21,130 nucleotides of DNA from an uncultured Clostridia bacterium (lineage in GTDB: Bacteria > Bacillota > Clostridia > Oscillospirales > CAG-272). The translations under genes were made by a program, and so were the position numbers. Location of the stretch: NCBI GenBank assembly GCA_937934385.1, contig CALGZV010000356.1, positions 1 to 21,130 on the forward strand. Direction: 5' to 3'. Every line of letters begins with the position of its first letter. Position 1 is the stretch's first letter. Shown piece by piece: positions 13,700 through 21,130 of the stretch. The notes under the pieces were generated by a model that did no database searches, was not told where the DNA came from, and was given only the letters and a program-made list of their open reading frames with translations.

Positions 13700-15328
13700 T
13701 TAAACAAGCGTTTCGGCAAGTGCGAGAGCGCTGTCTGAATTCTCGCAGAAATGTTCAGAGCCGAGCGTATCGGTGAAGCCGCATTTTTTCATTACGGAGA
13801 GTGGCTGCGGACGGATATCAGCGATAACAATGCTGATATTTTCTTTTGAGCAGGTATTGTATAAGGAGGAAAGTGCATTCATCGCTGTGTTGTCAAGTGA
13901 CGATACTCCAGCCATATTTATTATAATACATTTTGTGTCGGTTTCAGGCTTTATGCTTTGCAGCTTATCAGCGGCACCAAAGAACAGCGGACCTGTAATG
14001 TCAATCATGTATAGTCCGTCAGTTTTTGTGCTGTCAGCGGAGCGCATGTTTACGCATGTCTCGCTTGCAGAGCGTTTTACGAAAAGTACGAAGGTAAGTA
14101 TCATGCCTGCTGCTATAGCTGCAACAAGATCAAATACTACAGTGAGAACGAAAGTAGTTACAAGTACTGTTATGTCACTTTTAGGTGCTGTTTTTATGAG
14201 ATGTTTGAATTCCCTCCATTCGCTCATATTATATGCTACCATGAAAAGGATTGCAGCGATAGTCGGCATTGGAATAAGTTCTGCGAGCGGCATAAGGAAC
14301 AGAAGAACGAGCAGAAGAATTACAGCGTGTACCATTCCCACGACAGGGGTTTTGCCTCCGTTTTTAATGTTAGCGGCGGTTCTTGCGATAGCGCCGGTTG
14401 CTGGGATTCCTCCGAAACAAACCGATGCGATGTTACCGATGCCCTGTGCTACAAGCTCTGCATTCGAATTGTGATGCGATCCGATCATTTTGTCGGCAAC
14501 AACACACGATAGGAGCGATTCGATCGCTGCGAGTACCGCAATTGTTACGGCATTGGAAAATACCGCGGCTATCTTTGAAAAGCTGAAATCAATTCCTCCT
14601 ATTGTAGGATGAGGAAGACCTGAAGGAATCGGGTAAAGCTCGCCGATCGTATATACTCCGTCGTCAAGTCCGGGAATGAAAGCTACCATAAGCGCTCCGG
14701 CTATTACTGCGATCAGCGACGGCGGAACACGCTTTTCGAATTTGGGATAGATAATAAGGATAGCAAGGCAGACCGCTCCGACAAGCAGCGCTTGCCAACT
14801 GAATGTGGATATTGCATCCCAGTTTGCTTTGAGCTTGTCAAGTGCTTCGATAGGTTTTACACCGTCGGCATATTTGAGTCCGAGGAAATCCTTTATCTGT
14901 CCTATGAAGATCGTAACGGCGATACCCGAAGTAAAACCTGTTGTTATTGTTATAGGAATATACTTGATAAGCGCGCCGAATTTGAGTATACCCATCAGTA
15001 TGAGAAGAATTCCGGCAATAATCGTTGCCAGAATAAGTCCGTCCATTCCCTGCGAAGCGACAATTCCTGCTACAATTGTTGCGAAAGCGGCGGTCGGACC
15101 GGCGATCTGAACGCGGCTTCCTCCGAGAAAGGATACGATAAATCCTGCTGCTATAGCGGTATATACGCCGCATGCGGGTTCAACACCGGACGCGAGTGCA
15201 AGCGCTATCGAAAGCGGCAGCGCAATAATAGCGACAATTATTCCCGCCGTCAGATCTTTTACAAATTGCGGTGCTGTGTAATTCTTGATAACCAAAAAAA
15301 ATTTCGGTTTCAGATAAAAATTTTTCAA
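13700..15328 (-). CDS. SulP-family anion transporter with STAS domain
   Basis: An integral membrane secondary transporter of the SulP/SLC26 family; members move sulfate, bicarbonate or other anions. The protein is hydrophobic, with about 10-14 membrane segments. These include the family signature near the start (LPLSIALALASGVEPACGVYTA) and the conserved IAGPTAAFA and FGGIPATGAIARTA segments. A C-terminal STAS domain (about 430-542) contains SSLDNTAMNAL, with Thr481 at the usual phosphorylation position. Start choice: the longest ORF begins at 15460 (586 residues), but that ATG lies upstream of the likely promoter (15416-15444). A TTG at 15326-15328 has a perfect GGAGG (15337-15341) eight bases upstream and gives MKNFYLKPKFFLVI, a typical SulP N-terminus, so I prefer it (542 residues). 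The anion is not predictable from sequence. It is monocistronic, convergent with thiI. Confidence 0.9.
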   Translation of the reverse strand: MKNFYLKPKFFLVIKNYTAPQFVKDLTAGIIVAIIALPLSIALALASGVEPACGVYTAIAAGFIVSFLGGSRVQIAGPTAAFATIVAGIVASQGMDGLILATIIAGILLILMGILKFGALIKYIPITITTGFTSGIAVTIFIGQIKDFLGLKYADGVKPIEALDKLKANWDAISTFSWQALLVGAVCLAILIIYPKFEKRVPPSLIAVIAGALMVAFIPGLDDGVYTIGELYPIPSGLPHPTIGGIDFSFSKIAAVFSNAVTIAVLAAIESLLSCVVADKMIGSHHNSNAELVAQGIGNIASVCFGGIPATGAIARTAANIKNGGKTPVVGMVHAVILLLVLLFLMPLAELIPMPTIAAILFMVAYNMSEWREFKHLIKTAPKSDITVLVTTFVLTVVFDLVAAIAAGMILTFVLFVKRSASETCVNMRSADSTKTDGLYMIDITGPLFFGAADKLQSIKPETDTKCIIINMAGVSSLDNTAMNALSSLYNTCSKENISIVIADIRPQPLSVMKKCGFTDTLGSEHFCENSDSALALAETLV

Positions 15329-15355
15329 AAGGTTGTCCTCCTGCTTGAAATGCAT

Positions 15356-15380
15356 AAAAAATTCCGGATTTTTGCCGGAA
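15356..15380 (-). promoter_or_regulatory. Leader hairpin with T-run upstream of the SulP gene
   Basis: On the reverse strand TTCCGG and CCGGAA (15375-15380 and 15362-15367) flank a 7-base loop and are followed by TTTTTT (15356-15361). This would lie in the transcribed leader, about 33 bases before the TTG start. The stem is only 6 bp, so a terminator/attenuator role is tentative. Confidence 0.4.
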
Positions 15381-15415
15381 CTGAGCAAATTTAAAATATA
15401 ACTGCCCTTTTGCTC

Positions 15416-15444
15416 ATTGTAGCACAGAACTTTGCTATACACAA
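15416..15444 (-). promoter_or_regulatory. Extended -10 promoter for the SulP gene
   Basis: On the reverse strand the -10 TACAAT (15416-15421) is preceded by TGC, an extended -10, with a weak TTGTGT -35 (15439-15444) 17 bases away. Transcription would start near 15409, inside the longest ORF, which supports the downstream TTG start. Confidence 0.55.
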
Positions 15445-15651
15445 TCGGACAAAATAACAAACTTTTTATTAAATAACGCCGTTTTACGTATCTTTTTCCT
15501 AACGCCCGATAGTTTATTATACTTTGTGTGTGGTATTGTATTTGGGTTTTAGTGCAAAATTTGTAAACTTAAAACTTTGTATTAAGTTATTATATCCGGA
15601 TTCTGTTTTAAATTATGAAGCAGCAAATTTACACTCAGTATAAAATCTGTA

Positions 15652-15680
15652 TTTACAAATTTTAAAGTATATGGTATAAT
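15652..15680 (+). promoter_or_regulatory. Strong promoter of the yybS-gdpP operon
   Basis: TTTACA (15652-15657), a 17-base spacer, and a perfect TATAAT (15675-15680) preceded by TGG (extended -10) form a near-consensus sigma-A promoter about 70 bases before the yybS-like start. The -35 overlaps one arm of a 12-bp inverted repeat, AAAATTTGTAAA (15556-15567) and TTTACAAATTTT (15652-15663). No gene is seen in the divergent gap upstream of this promoter. Confidence 0.8.
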
Positions 15681-15751
15681 ATACTATGTATTATTATATT
15701 AAAATGAAGTACATTGACCGATTGGCATAAAACCCTGGGAGGGAAACAGAC

Positions 15752-16750
15752 ATGGATGAGATTAAATACGGAAAGGATACCGCTCCGCAGCGGTTCGGAG
15801 GAGTTCCGGTATTTACTGTGATACTGATCGCGGCACTGTCTGCAGTTACCGCAGGCAAGGCTGTTTCAGGTCCTTATGACGGTACGTTTTGGCTTGTCCT
15901 TGCTGCTGCGTTTACGGCGTTTCTTTTTAGGATAACAAATTCTGTACTTCCCTTGCTTTTACCGCTTGCAGGCGCTTTATGCGGAGCTGTTATATTCAGA
16001 CAACCTCCTGTATGGCCGTTGGCTGCGATCTCAACAGGTTATTTCCTGTCGTTGTCGTCACTTGGGAAAATGCGGAAAAACACGGCATTTATTTGCTCTG
16101 CGGCATTTGCTCTTGCTGCTGCGCTGCTGCATTTTACTGCACTTGCCGCAATTGGAGGTAATTTGTCTTTTGAAGGCATTACTGCAGAGATTGTGAGACC
16201 TTATACTGAACTTAAAGCATTATATGCCGAGTATTCATCATACTTTGCAGAATATGGTATGGCAGTAGACGAATCAACGCTTCGCATGCTTAAAAACGAT
16301 TTTGTAAGATTCTCTCCTGCTCTTGCAATAGATGCGGTGCTTATTGTTACGTGGCTTGCATATTTAGGTCTGTCGGTCCTTTCGAGATTTTTTACTGTTG
16401 ATATGCCGGATTACGGACGTGGATTCAGCATGAGTATGATTTCGGCATATATCTTTACAGCAGCGTATTTTGTAGCGGTTGTTTCAGGTATAGACGGAGG
16501 AGGAGTTGTTTCTGCGGCTGCGAGCAACATTGTTTCGGTACTTGTACCGGGTTTTACAGCGGTAGGATTTACCGGTATTCTCAGAAGAGTAAAGCGTAAA
16601 ACACGCGGCGGATTTTTATATGTGTCCTATCTTGTTCTTTCAGTAATGCTTATTTTGTCTAGTTTAGGTACTGTTACCGTAGTATATATTTTTGCAGGAG
16701 TTGTTTACACATTCTATTCCGGGTTCCGGGAAAAGAGAAAAAAAACTTGA
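15752..16750 (+). CDS. YybS-like DUF2232 polytopic membrane protein
   Basis: This 332-residue membrane protein has about eight to nine hydrophobic segments (roughly 19-37, 44-60, 65-83, 87-103, 111-134, 186-210, 229-246, 253-277 and 288-322). A hydrophilic loop at about 140-185 contains Glu/Tyr-rich EYSSYFAEYG. The length, topology and position directly upstream of gdpP match the DUF2232/YybS family, which in Bacillus precedes gdpP (yybT), rplI and dnaC. No enzymatic motif is seen and the family's role is unsettled; a transport or c-di-AMP-linked envelope role is speculative. The ATG start has GGGAGGG (15737-15743) with 8 bases of spacing. The assignment rests as much on synteny as on sequence. 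Confidence 0.8.
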   Translation: MDEIKYGKDTAPQRFGGVPVFTVILIAALSAVTAGKAVSGPYDGTFWLVLAAAFTAFLFRITNSVLPLLLPLAGALCGAVIFRQPPVWPLAAISTGYFLSLSSLGKMRKNTAFICSAAFALAAALLHFTALAAIGGNLSFEGITAEIVRPYTELKALYAEYSSYFAEYGMAVDESTLRMLKNDFVRFSPALAIDAVLIVTWLAYLGLSVLSRFFTVDMPDYGRGFSMSMISAYIFTAAYFVAVVSGIDGGGVVSAAASNIVSVLVPGFTAVGFTGILRRVKRKTRGGFLYVSYLVLSVMLILSSLGTVTVVYIFAGVVYTFYSGFREKRKKT

Positions 16751-16796
16751 AAGACAAGTAATTACATACGGTACAGTTTAACGGAGGACTTTTTCT

Positions 16797-18815
16797 GTGT
16801 GGAAAAAAGTAACTGAAAAAATAAAGAAGCACCGATTTAGACGGATGCTGCCCTATATAATAATTTCTTATATATTTGTTCTTTTTCCGTCCCTTGCCAT
16901 ACTCATAGGAGGTGAAAAAGGGCTTTCATCGGTTGCAGTGGCGGCTATTTTGCTTTATATACCTGCTGTAATTCTTGTTTACATTCTGATTGGAATGTTA
17001 TTTCCCCGTATAAATGCATTAGACGATACAGACGTATCGGATAGCGATACGTCTGTATTTGGTGTGTTATCATCGGTAAAGACACCGGTAATTATTTTTG
17101 ACAACAACGGTATAATTGTGTGGTTTAACCGTAGTTTTATGCTGTGCGGCGGGTTTTCTGATTCAATATACGGAGAAAATATAGAAAAACTTTGCGGAAT
17201 ATCCGCTGAAGAATTGCTCACATCCGAGTCAGATATCGGACATGAGTATGCACGGTTTGGCAGAACATGGGGTGTAAAGGGCTATCGTATGACACTCCGC
17301 GGAAAACAGTATATAATGAGTATATGGCATGACCGCAGTGAGACGGCGGCGCTTTACGACCGTATAAACCGGGAGGCTTCGGTTGTTGCATATATTATGA
17401 TCGACAATCTTGAGGAACTGATGCAATATGTTCAGGAGCAATACCGTACAGTTGCAGGAGAGGTGGAATCGGTTCTTAAGGAATGGGCGGAATCGGTCGG
17501 AGGTATATTCAGGGAATACGAACGCGAACGGTATTTATTTATTTTTGAAGCAGTTCATCTTCAGGATTTTATCGAACACAGATTTGATATACTTGATAAA
17601 GTACGGGAGATCCGGATAGGAAACGGCAATATGCCGGTGACAATATCAGTCGGAATATCAGGCAGTGCCGGCAACCTTGCGGACAAGGACCGTGCAGCGC
17701 GAAGTGCGCTTGATATGGCGCTTCAGCGCGGAGGAGACCAGGTCGTTGTCAAATCTGAATCGGGACTTGAATTTTACGGCGGACGCAGTAAAGGGGTATC
17801 AAAGAGAACAAAGGTGCGGGCGCGCGTTGTTGCAAATGCTCTTGCGGTTGCAATATCTCAAAGCTCCAATGTAATTATTATGGGACACCGAAACGCAGAC
17901 TTTGATTCGCTCGGATCGTGTGTAGGTATAGCTAGACTTGCCATGTTCTGCGGTGTTAAGGTAAATATAATTGTAAATGACCGGGATCCTAATCTGAAAA
18001 AAGCATTGGAAAAGCTTAAAAAAATTCCGGAATATCTCAGTATATTCGTCGGAGCGGCCGAGGCACAGGAGATGATAACTTCCGAGACTTTGCTTGTAAT
18101 CTGCGATGTTAACAACCGTGAGAAATTTGAGGCTCCGGAAATTGCCGACAACGTATTTAACACAGTAATAATAGATCATCACAGAAAAACAGCGGAATAT
18201 CCTATAAATCCCGTTATAACATATATAGAGCCCTCGGCATCTTCTGCCTGCGAGCTTGTGGTAGAGATACTTGAGCAGTCGATTCAGGCAGGAACGCTTC
18301 CTAAGGATGAAGCGGATATTATGTTTGCAGGTATTATTCTTGATACAAAGCAATTTTCACGTAATACACATACCCGCACATTCAGCGCGGCATTATATCT
18401 GCGCAGTGAGGGTGCTGATCCGGCTGACATTGAAGAGCTTTTCAAGACGGATCTCAATGAATTTATCAGTGAAGCAAAATTTGAATCCGGAGTTGAAATA
18501 TATCGGTCTGTTATTGCGATTTCAATGAGTATAAGTGAGAATGCTGCGCCGTTTGACCGTGTTGCGGCAGCAAAGGCGGCTGACAAGCTGCTTAATGTCG
18601 AGGGAGTTGAGGCCTCTTTTGCAATATGCTGTGTGGATGATTGTATTCATATAAGCGCAAGATCAGCCGGAGCTATTAATGTGCAGCTTATAGTTGAAAA
18701 GATCGGAGGCGGAGGACGGTTTGATGTTGCCGCAACACAGCTTCGTGATGTATCGCCGGAGGACGCGCGTGCAATGCTCCTCGGCGCAATAGATGCATAT
18801 CTTGATGAGATATAG
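16797..18815 (+). CDS. gdpP: Cyclic-di-AMP phosphodiesterase GdpP (YybT)
   Basis: GdpP hydrolyses the essential second messenger c-di-AMP to pApA, controlling potassium and cell-wall homeostasis. The 672 residues show two membrane segments (about 19-38 and 48-68), a PAS-like sensor region (about 84-170), a degenerate GGDEF domain (about 172-310), the DHH catalytic domain (350-520) and DHHA1 (about 580-665). Metal-binding residues are visible: His364, Asp368 and Asp370 in GHRNADFDSLG, Asp437 in CDVN, Asp460-His461-His462 in IIDHHRK, and Asp516 in ILDTKQF; GGGGRFD (637-643) marks DHHA1. The start is GTG with GGAGG (16783-16787) nine bases upstream. It lies 46 bp after yybS and 82 bp before rplI, the conserved Firmicutes order. 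An unusually strong hairpin lies in the linker after the second membrane segment (see the separate entry). Confidence 0.96.
   Translation: MWKKVTEKIKKHRFRRMLPYIIISYIFVLFPSLAILIGGEKGLSSVAVAAILLYIPAVILVYILIGMLFPRINALDDTDVSDSDTSVFGVLSSVKTPVIIFDNNGIIVWFNRSFMLCGGFSDSIYGENIEKLCGISAEELLTSESDIGHEYARFGRTWGVKGYRMTLRGKQYIMSIWHDRSETAALYDRINREASVVAYIMIDNLEELMQYVQEQYRTVAGEVESVLKEWAESVGGIFREYERERYLFIFEAVHLQDFIEHRFDILDKVREIRIGNGNMPVTISVGISGSAGNLADKDRAARSALDMALQRGGDQVVVKSESGLEFYGGRSKGVSKRTKVRARVVANALAVAISQSSNVIIMGHRNADFDSLGSCVGIARLAMFCGVKVNIIVNDRDPNLKKALEKLKKIPEYLSIFVGAAEAQEMITSETLLVICDVNNREKFEAPEIADNVFNTVIIDHHRKTAEYPINPVITYIEPSASSACELVVEILEQSIQAGTLPKDEADIMFAGIILDTKQFSRNTHTRTFSAALYLRSEGADPADIEELFKTDLNEFISEAKFESGVEIYRSVIAISMSISENAAPFDRVAAAKAADKLLNVEGVEASFAICCVDDCIHISARSAGAINVQLIVEKIGGGGRFDVAATQLRDVSPEDARAMLLGAIDAYLDEI
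17026..17058 (+). repeat. Perfect 14-bp inverted repeat inside gdpP
   Basis: ATACAGACGTATCG (17026-17039) and its exact reverse complement (17045-17058) flank a 5-base GATAG loop. It lies within codons for the acidic linker DTDVSDSDTSV between the second membrane segment and the PAS-like domain. No T-run follows, so it is not an obvious terminator. Confidence 0.8.
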
Positions 18816-18897
18816 GATCTTTACTTATTTTCCGAGACGGTCATACGAATGCTTGGATAATTAAAATAAAAAATGAAATGAAAGGATTGATATATAA

Positions 18898-19341
18898 ATG
18901 AAAGTAATTCTTACACAAGATGTAAAAGCACAGGGAAAAAAGGGACAGCTTATAAACGTATCAGACGGATATGCGAGAAACTATCTTTTTCCCAAAGGAC
19001 TTGCGGTTGAGGCGAACAATCAGGCGCTCAATGATATGAAAAACAAAGAAATGGCTAAGGCGCATAAAATTGAGGTAGAACGCGGAGAGGCGAATGAGAT
19101 AAAGGAAAGACTCGAAGGATGCTGCGTTAAAATCAGTGCTGCCGGCGGTACAGACGGACGTCTTTACGGTTCAGTAACGTCAAAGGATGTTGCCGAAGCT
19201 CTTGAACAGCAGTTTGGAATATCAATTGACCGCCGTAAGATAGATATGGATGCAGTCAGATCGTATGGTAATTTCTCCTTTGATGTTAAGCTTTATAACG
19301 GTGTGACAGGAAAAATTAATCTCATTGTAGTGGAAAAGTAA
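18898..19341 (+). CDS. rplI: 50S ribosomal protein L9
   Basis: L9 binds 23S rRNA near the L1 stalk and helps keep reading frame. The 147 residues match the family (about 149). The N-terminal signature [20 protein letters not shown] (13-32) is diagnostic. A long connecting helix rich in Lys/Glu (about 40-75) separates it from the C-terminal domain. The ATG start follows AAAGGATTG. It sits between gdpP and dnaB, as in Bacillus. No promoter is convincing in the 82-bp gap upstream, so it is probably read from the operon promoter. Confidence 0.98.
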   Translation: MKVILTQDVKAQGKKGQLINVSDGYARNYLFPKGLAVEANNQALNDMKNKEMAKAHKIEVERGEANEIKERLEGCCVKISAAGGTDGRLYGSVTSKDVAEALEQQFGISIDRRKIDMDAVRSYGNFSFDVKLYNGVTGKINLIVVEK

Positions 19342-19426
19342 GTCATTAATAAAGTAAAATTTGGCGGAATGTTTATAGTGCAGATATGTTTTCGCCGGAA
19401 TAAATAGAAAAGAACGGAATTTAATT

Positions 19427-20797
19427 ATGGAATTTCAGGATGTTCAAAGACAGCTTCCCGTTTCTATTGAAGCGGAACAAGCTGTACTCGGATCGGTGCT
19501 TGTAGATCCGGACAGCCTAAATCAGGTGGCGGATTTTTTAACGGCTGATTCGTTTTCCACCGATTATCACCGCGAGATATGGCTCGCAATGAAAGAGCTG
19601 TATCTCCATGACCGGAATATTGACGTAGTTACTCTGATAGATATTCTTGTTAAGCGCGGAGTTTATAAAAATGATGAAGAAGGCCGTGCGTATATAACAA
19701 TACTTGCTGAACTTGTTCCGGTAGCTGCAAATATTAAGGATTATGCTGTTATAGTACGTGATAAAAGCCTGCTCAGACAGCTTATCGAGGCTTGTTCGGA
19801 AATAACCGAGACGGCATTTGCAGCACATGATGAGGTAGAGACTATTCTTGAACGGGCTGAACAGAAGATATTTTCTATTGTACAGGGTAATAACAACAGA
19901 AATTTTACACATATCAAAGATGTTCTTGTAGGAGTATACGACTATCTGCGTAAACTGAATATTGATCCCGATTCGATGAAAGGAATCCCTACAGGCTTTG
20001 GCGATCTTGACAGAGTGCTTGTCGGACTGGGAGAGAGTGATCTTGTACTTGTCGGTGCGAGACCAGGTATGGGAAAAACCTCTTTTGCACTTAATATTGC
20101 TTCTTCTGCTGCAAAAAATACAAAAAAAGCGGTTGCGGTATTTTCTCTTGAGATGTCATGTGAACAGCTTGTTCAGAGAATGATATCAAGTGAGGCGCTT
20201 ATAGATTCTTATGTTATGCGTAACGGCAACCTTTCGGGAGATGACTGGAAAAATCTTGCTCATGCAGCCTCCGCGCTTTCCGAATGTGATATCTGGATCG
20301 ATGATACTACCGGAATATCTGTTACCGGAATGAAAGCAAAGCTTCGCAGACTTAAAAATCTCGGACTTGTAGTTATCGACTACCTACAGCTTATGACAGC
20401 TGACAGGCAGAGCGATAACCGTGCGCAGGAGGTATCAGATATTTCGCGTAATCTTAAACTGCTTGCAAAGGAGCTTCATGTACCGGTTATATGCTGCGCT
20501 CAGCTTAACCGTTCAACAGAATCGAGAACAGAGAAGATCCCTATGCTGTCTGACCTCCGCGATTCCGGAGCGATCGAGCAGGATGCCGACATTGTAATGT
20601 TTTTGTACAGACCTGAATATTATAATGATTCAAAAGAGTCAAAGGGCGGAACTGTTGATATACAGCAGAATATTGCTCAGGTCATAGTTGCAAAGAACCG
20701 TCACGGAGCAACCGGAAAGATTGATATGGGTTGGTTCGGTCAGTATACTAAATTTACATCTCTGTCTGATCTGAATGATCAGACTGCTGTGAGATGA
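19427..20797 (+). CDS. dnaB: Replicative DNA helicase DnaB (DnaC in Bacillus)
   Basis: The ring-shaped 5'-3' helicase that unwinds DNA at the replication fork. The 456 residues have an N-terminal collar domain (about 1-150) beginning PVSIEAEQAVLGSVL, which also recruits primase, and a RecA-like motor. The motor contains Walker A GARPGMGKT (210-218), the catalytic glutamate Glu242 in SLEMS, Walker B Asp318 in LVVIDYLQLM, a sensor Gln359 in CAQLNR, and the arginine finger Arg425 in AKNRHGATG. It contains no intein. The ribosome binding site (AACGGAAT) is modest. It follows rplI by 85 bp, and its stop codon overlaps the start of the next gene (ATGA). Confidence 0.97.
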   Translation: MEFQDVQRQLPVSIEAEQAVLGSVLVDPDSLNQVADFLTADSFSTDYHREIWLAMKELYLHDRNIDVVTLIDILVKRGVYKNDEEGRAYITILAELVPVAANIKDYAVIVRDKSLLRQLIEACSEITETAFAAHDEVETILERAEQKIFSIVQGNNNRNFTHIKDVLVGVYDYLRKLNIDPDSMKGIPTGFGDLDRVLVGLGESDLVLVGARPGMGKTSFALNIASSAAKNTKKAVAVFSLEMSCEQLVQRMISSEALIDSYVMRNGNLSGDDWKNLAHAASALSECDIWIDDTTGISVTGMKAKLRRLKNLGLVVIDYLQLMTADRQSDNRAQEVSDISRNLKLLAKELHVPVICCAQLNRSTESRTEKIPMLSDLRDSGAIEQDADIVMFLYRPEYYNDSKESKGGTVDIQQNIAQVIVAKNRHGATGKIDMGWFGQYTKFTSLSDLNDQTAVR

Positions 20798-21130
20798 ACG
20801 GCGCTCAGACTTACGTGCAGCCCGGTTCAGATCAGTTTTTAAGAGATGAGAGCGGAGGAAACGTTTCATCTCCGCCGGGTTTTAATCAGAACGGTAGGGT
20901 TTTGCACGGTGGCGGTGAAGTAATTTGTGCTGTTCGCCGCGCGGCATCACGCGGAACTATGCTGATTGAGGGTTCTAAAGTTCTTGTAGCGTTCAGCGGC
21001 GGGGCAGATTCGACCGCGCTTTTATTTGGGCTTTATACAGTTGCTGATGAACTTGGAATATGTTTAGGGGCATTTCATCTTAATCATCGTATACGTGGTG
21101 ATGAGGCTTTACGTGATGAACTGCACTGTA
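20794..21130 (+). CDS. tilS: tRNA(Ile)-lysidine synthase, N-terminal part, cut by the window edge
   Basis: TilS adds lysine to the wobble cytidine of tRNA-Ile(CAU) so that it reads AUA as isoleucine, an essential step. The visible 112 residues contain the N-type ATP pyrophosphatase PP-loop SGGADS in VLVAFSGGADSTALLFG, then the conserved FHLNHRIRGDEALRDE. The frame is open to the window end. The ATG at 20794-20796 overlaps the dnaB stop (ATGA), implying coupled translation. This start gives about 60 residues before the PP-loop, more than the usual 20-25, and the first ~40 are low-complexity and Gly/Gln-rich. A later start (for example the ATG encoding MLIEGSKVLV) is possible. I saw no strong ribosome binding site for either. 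Confidence 0.88.
   Translation, partial: MNGAQTYVQPGSDQFLRDESGGNVSSPPGFNQNGRVLHGGGEVICAVRRAASRGTMLIEGSKVLVAFSGGADSTALLFGLYTVADELGICLGAFHLNHRIRGDEALRDELHC

Noticed and set aside
13773..15394. Several long forward ORFs opposite the SulP gene
   Set aside because: They are antisense shadows of a clear transporter gene, lacking ribosome binding sites and recognisable domains.
19366..19397. Possible hairpin (GGCG...CGCC) between rplI and dnaB
   Set aside because: The stem is short with a long loop and no T-run; it is not distinguishable from chance.

Overview
The window looks like a chromosome segment from an anaerobic, gut-type Firmicute (class Clostridia, probably an Oscillospirales/Ruminococcaceae relative). 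This rests on moderate GC, AGGAGG-type ribosome binding sites, consensus sigma-A promoters, the conserved Firmicutes block yybS-gdpP-rplI-dnaB, and a short terminal-inverted-repeat element of a kind I recall from such genomes. The assignment is inferred from gene content, without a database search.

Region 1 (1-1217) has no convincing intact gene. It starts with a possible decayed AraC-type regulator tail and a rho-independent terminator (126-170). Next comes a roughly 500-nt stretch (269-769) that folds on paper into one large RNA. A long helix joins its two ends, a second long-range helix lies inside, and three copies of a three-way-junction module (about 75-80 nt each, every 139-147 nt) sit within. 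Paired positions differ between copies while pairing is kept. I do not recognise the RNA, and it is the best candidate for something undescribed here. A 127-bp element with perfect 11-bp terminal inverted repeats and several hairpin/terminator structures follow.

Region 2 (1218-6651) is mostly housekeeping metabolism. A reverse-strand alpha/beta-hydrolase esterase diverges from asnS (asparaginyl-tRNA synthetase). Then come a class Ic aspartate-type aminotransferase and proA (proline synthesis), each separated by terminators.

Region 3 (6712-10631, reverse strand) is an envelope-stress-like cluster. It holds a membrane-anchored HtrA/DegP protease with a long Asn/Gln/Tyr-rich cytoplasmic tail, an OmpR-type response regulator and a sensor histidine kinase. 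The regulator and kinase overlap by 17 nt, and the arrangement recalls CssRS-HtrA of Bacillus.

Region 4 (10928-13681, forward) is a tight three-gene operon: two tandem paralogous PHP-domain metallohydrolases, then thiI (tRNA 4-thiouridine synthesis) starting directly after the second PHP stop codon. A reverse-strand SulP anion transporter with a C-terminal STAS domain follows; its best start is a TTG codon well downstream of the longest ORF start.

Region 5 (15652-21130, forward) is the conserved c-di-AMP/ribosome/replication block. It has a strong promoter, a YybS-like DUF2232 membrane protein, the c-di-AMP phosphodiesterase GdpP (GTG start, with a perfect 14-bp hairpin in the linker-coding region), rplI, dnaB, and the start of tilS. 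The tilS start overlaps the dnaB stop (ATGA), and tilS runs off the window end.
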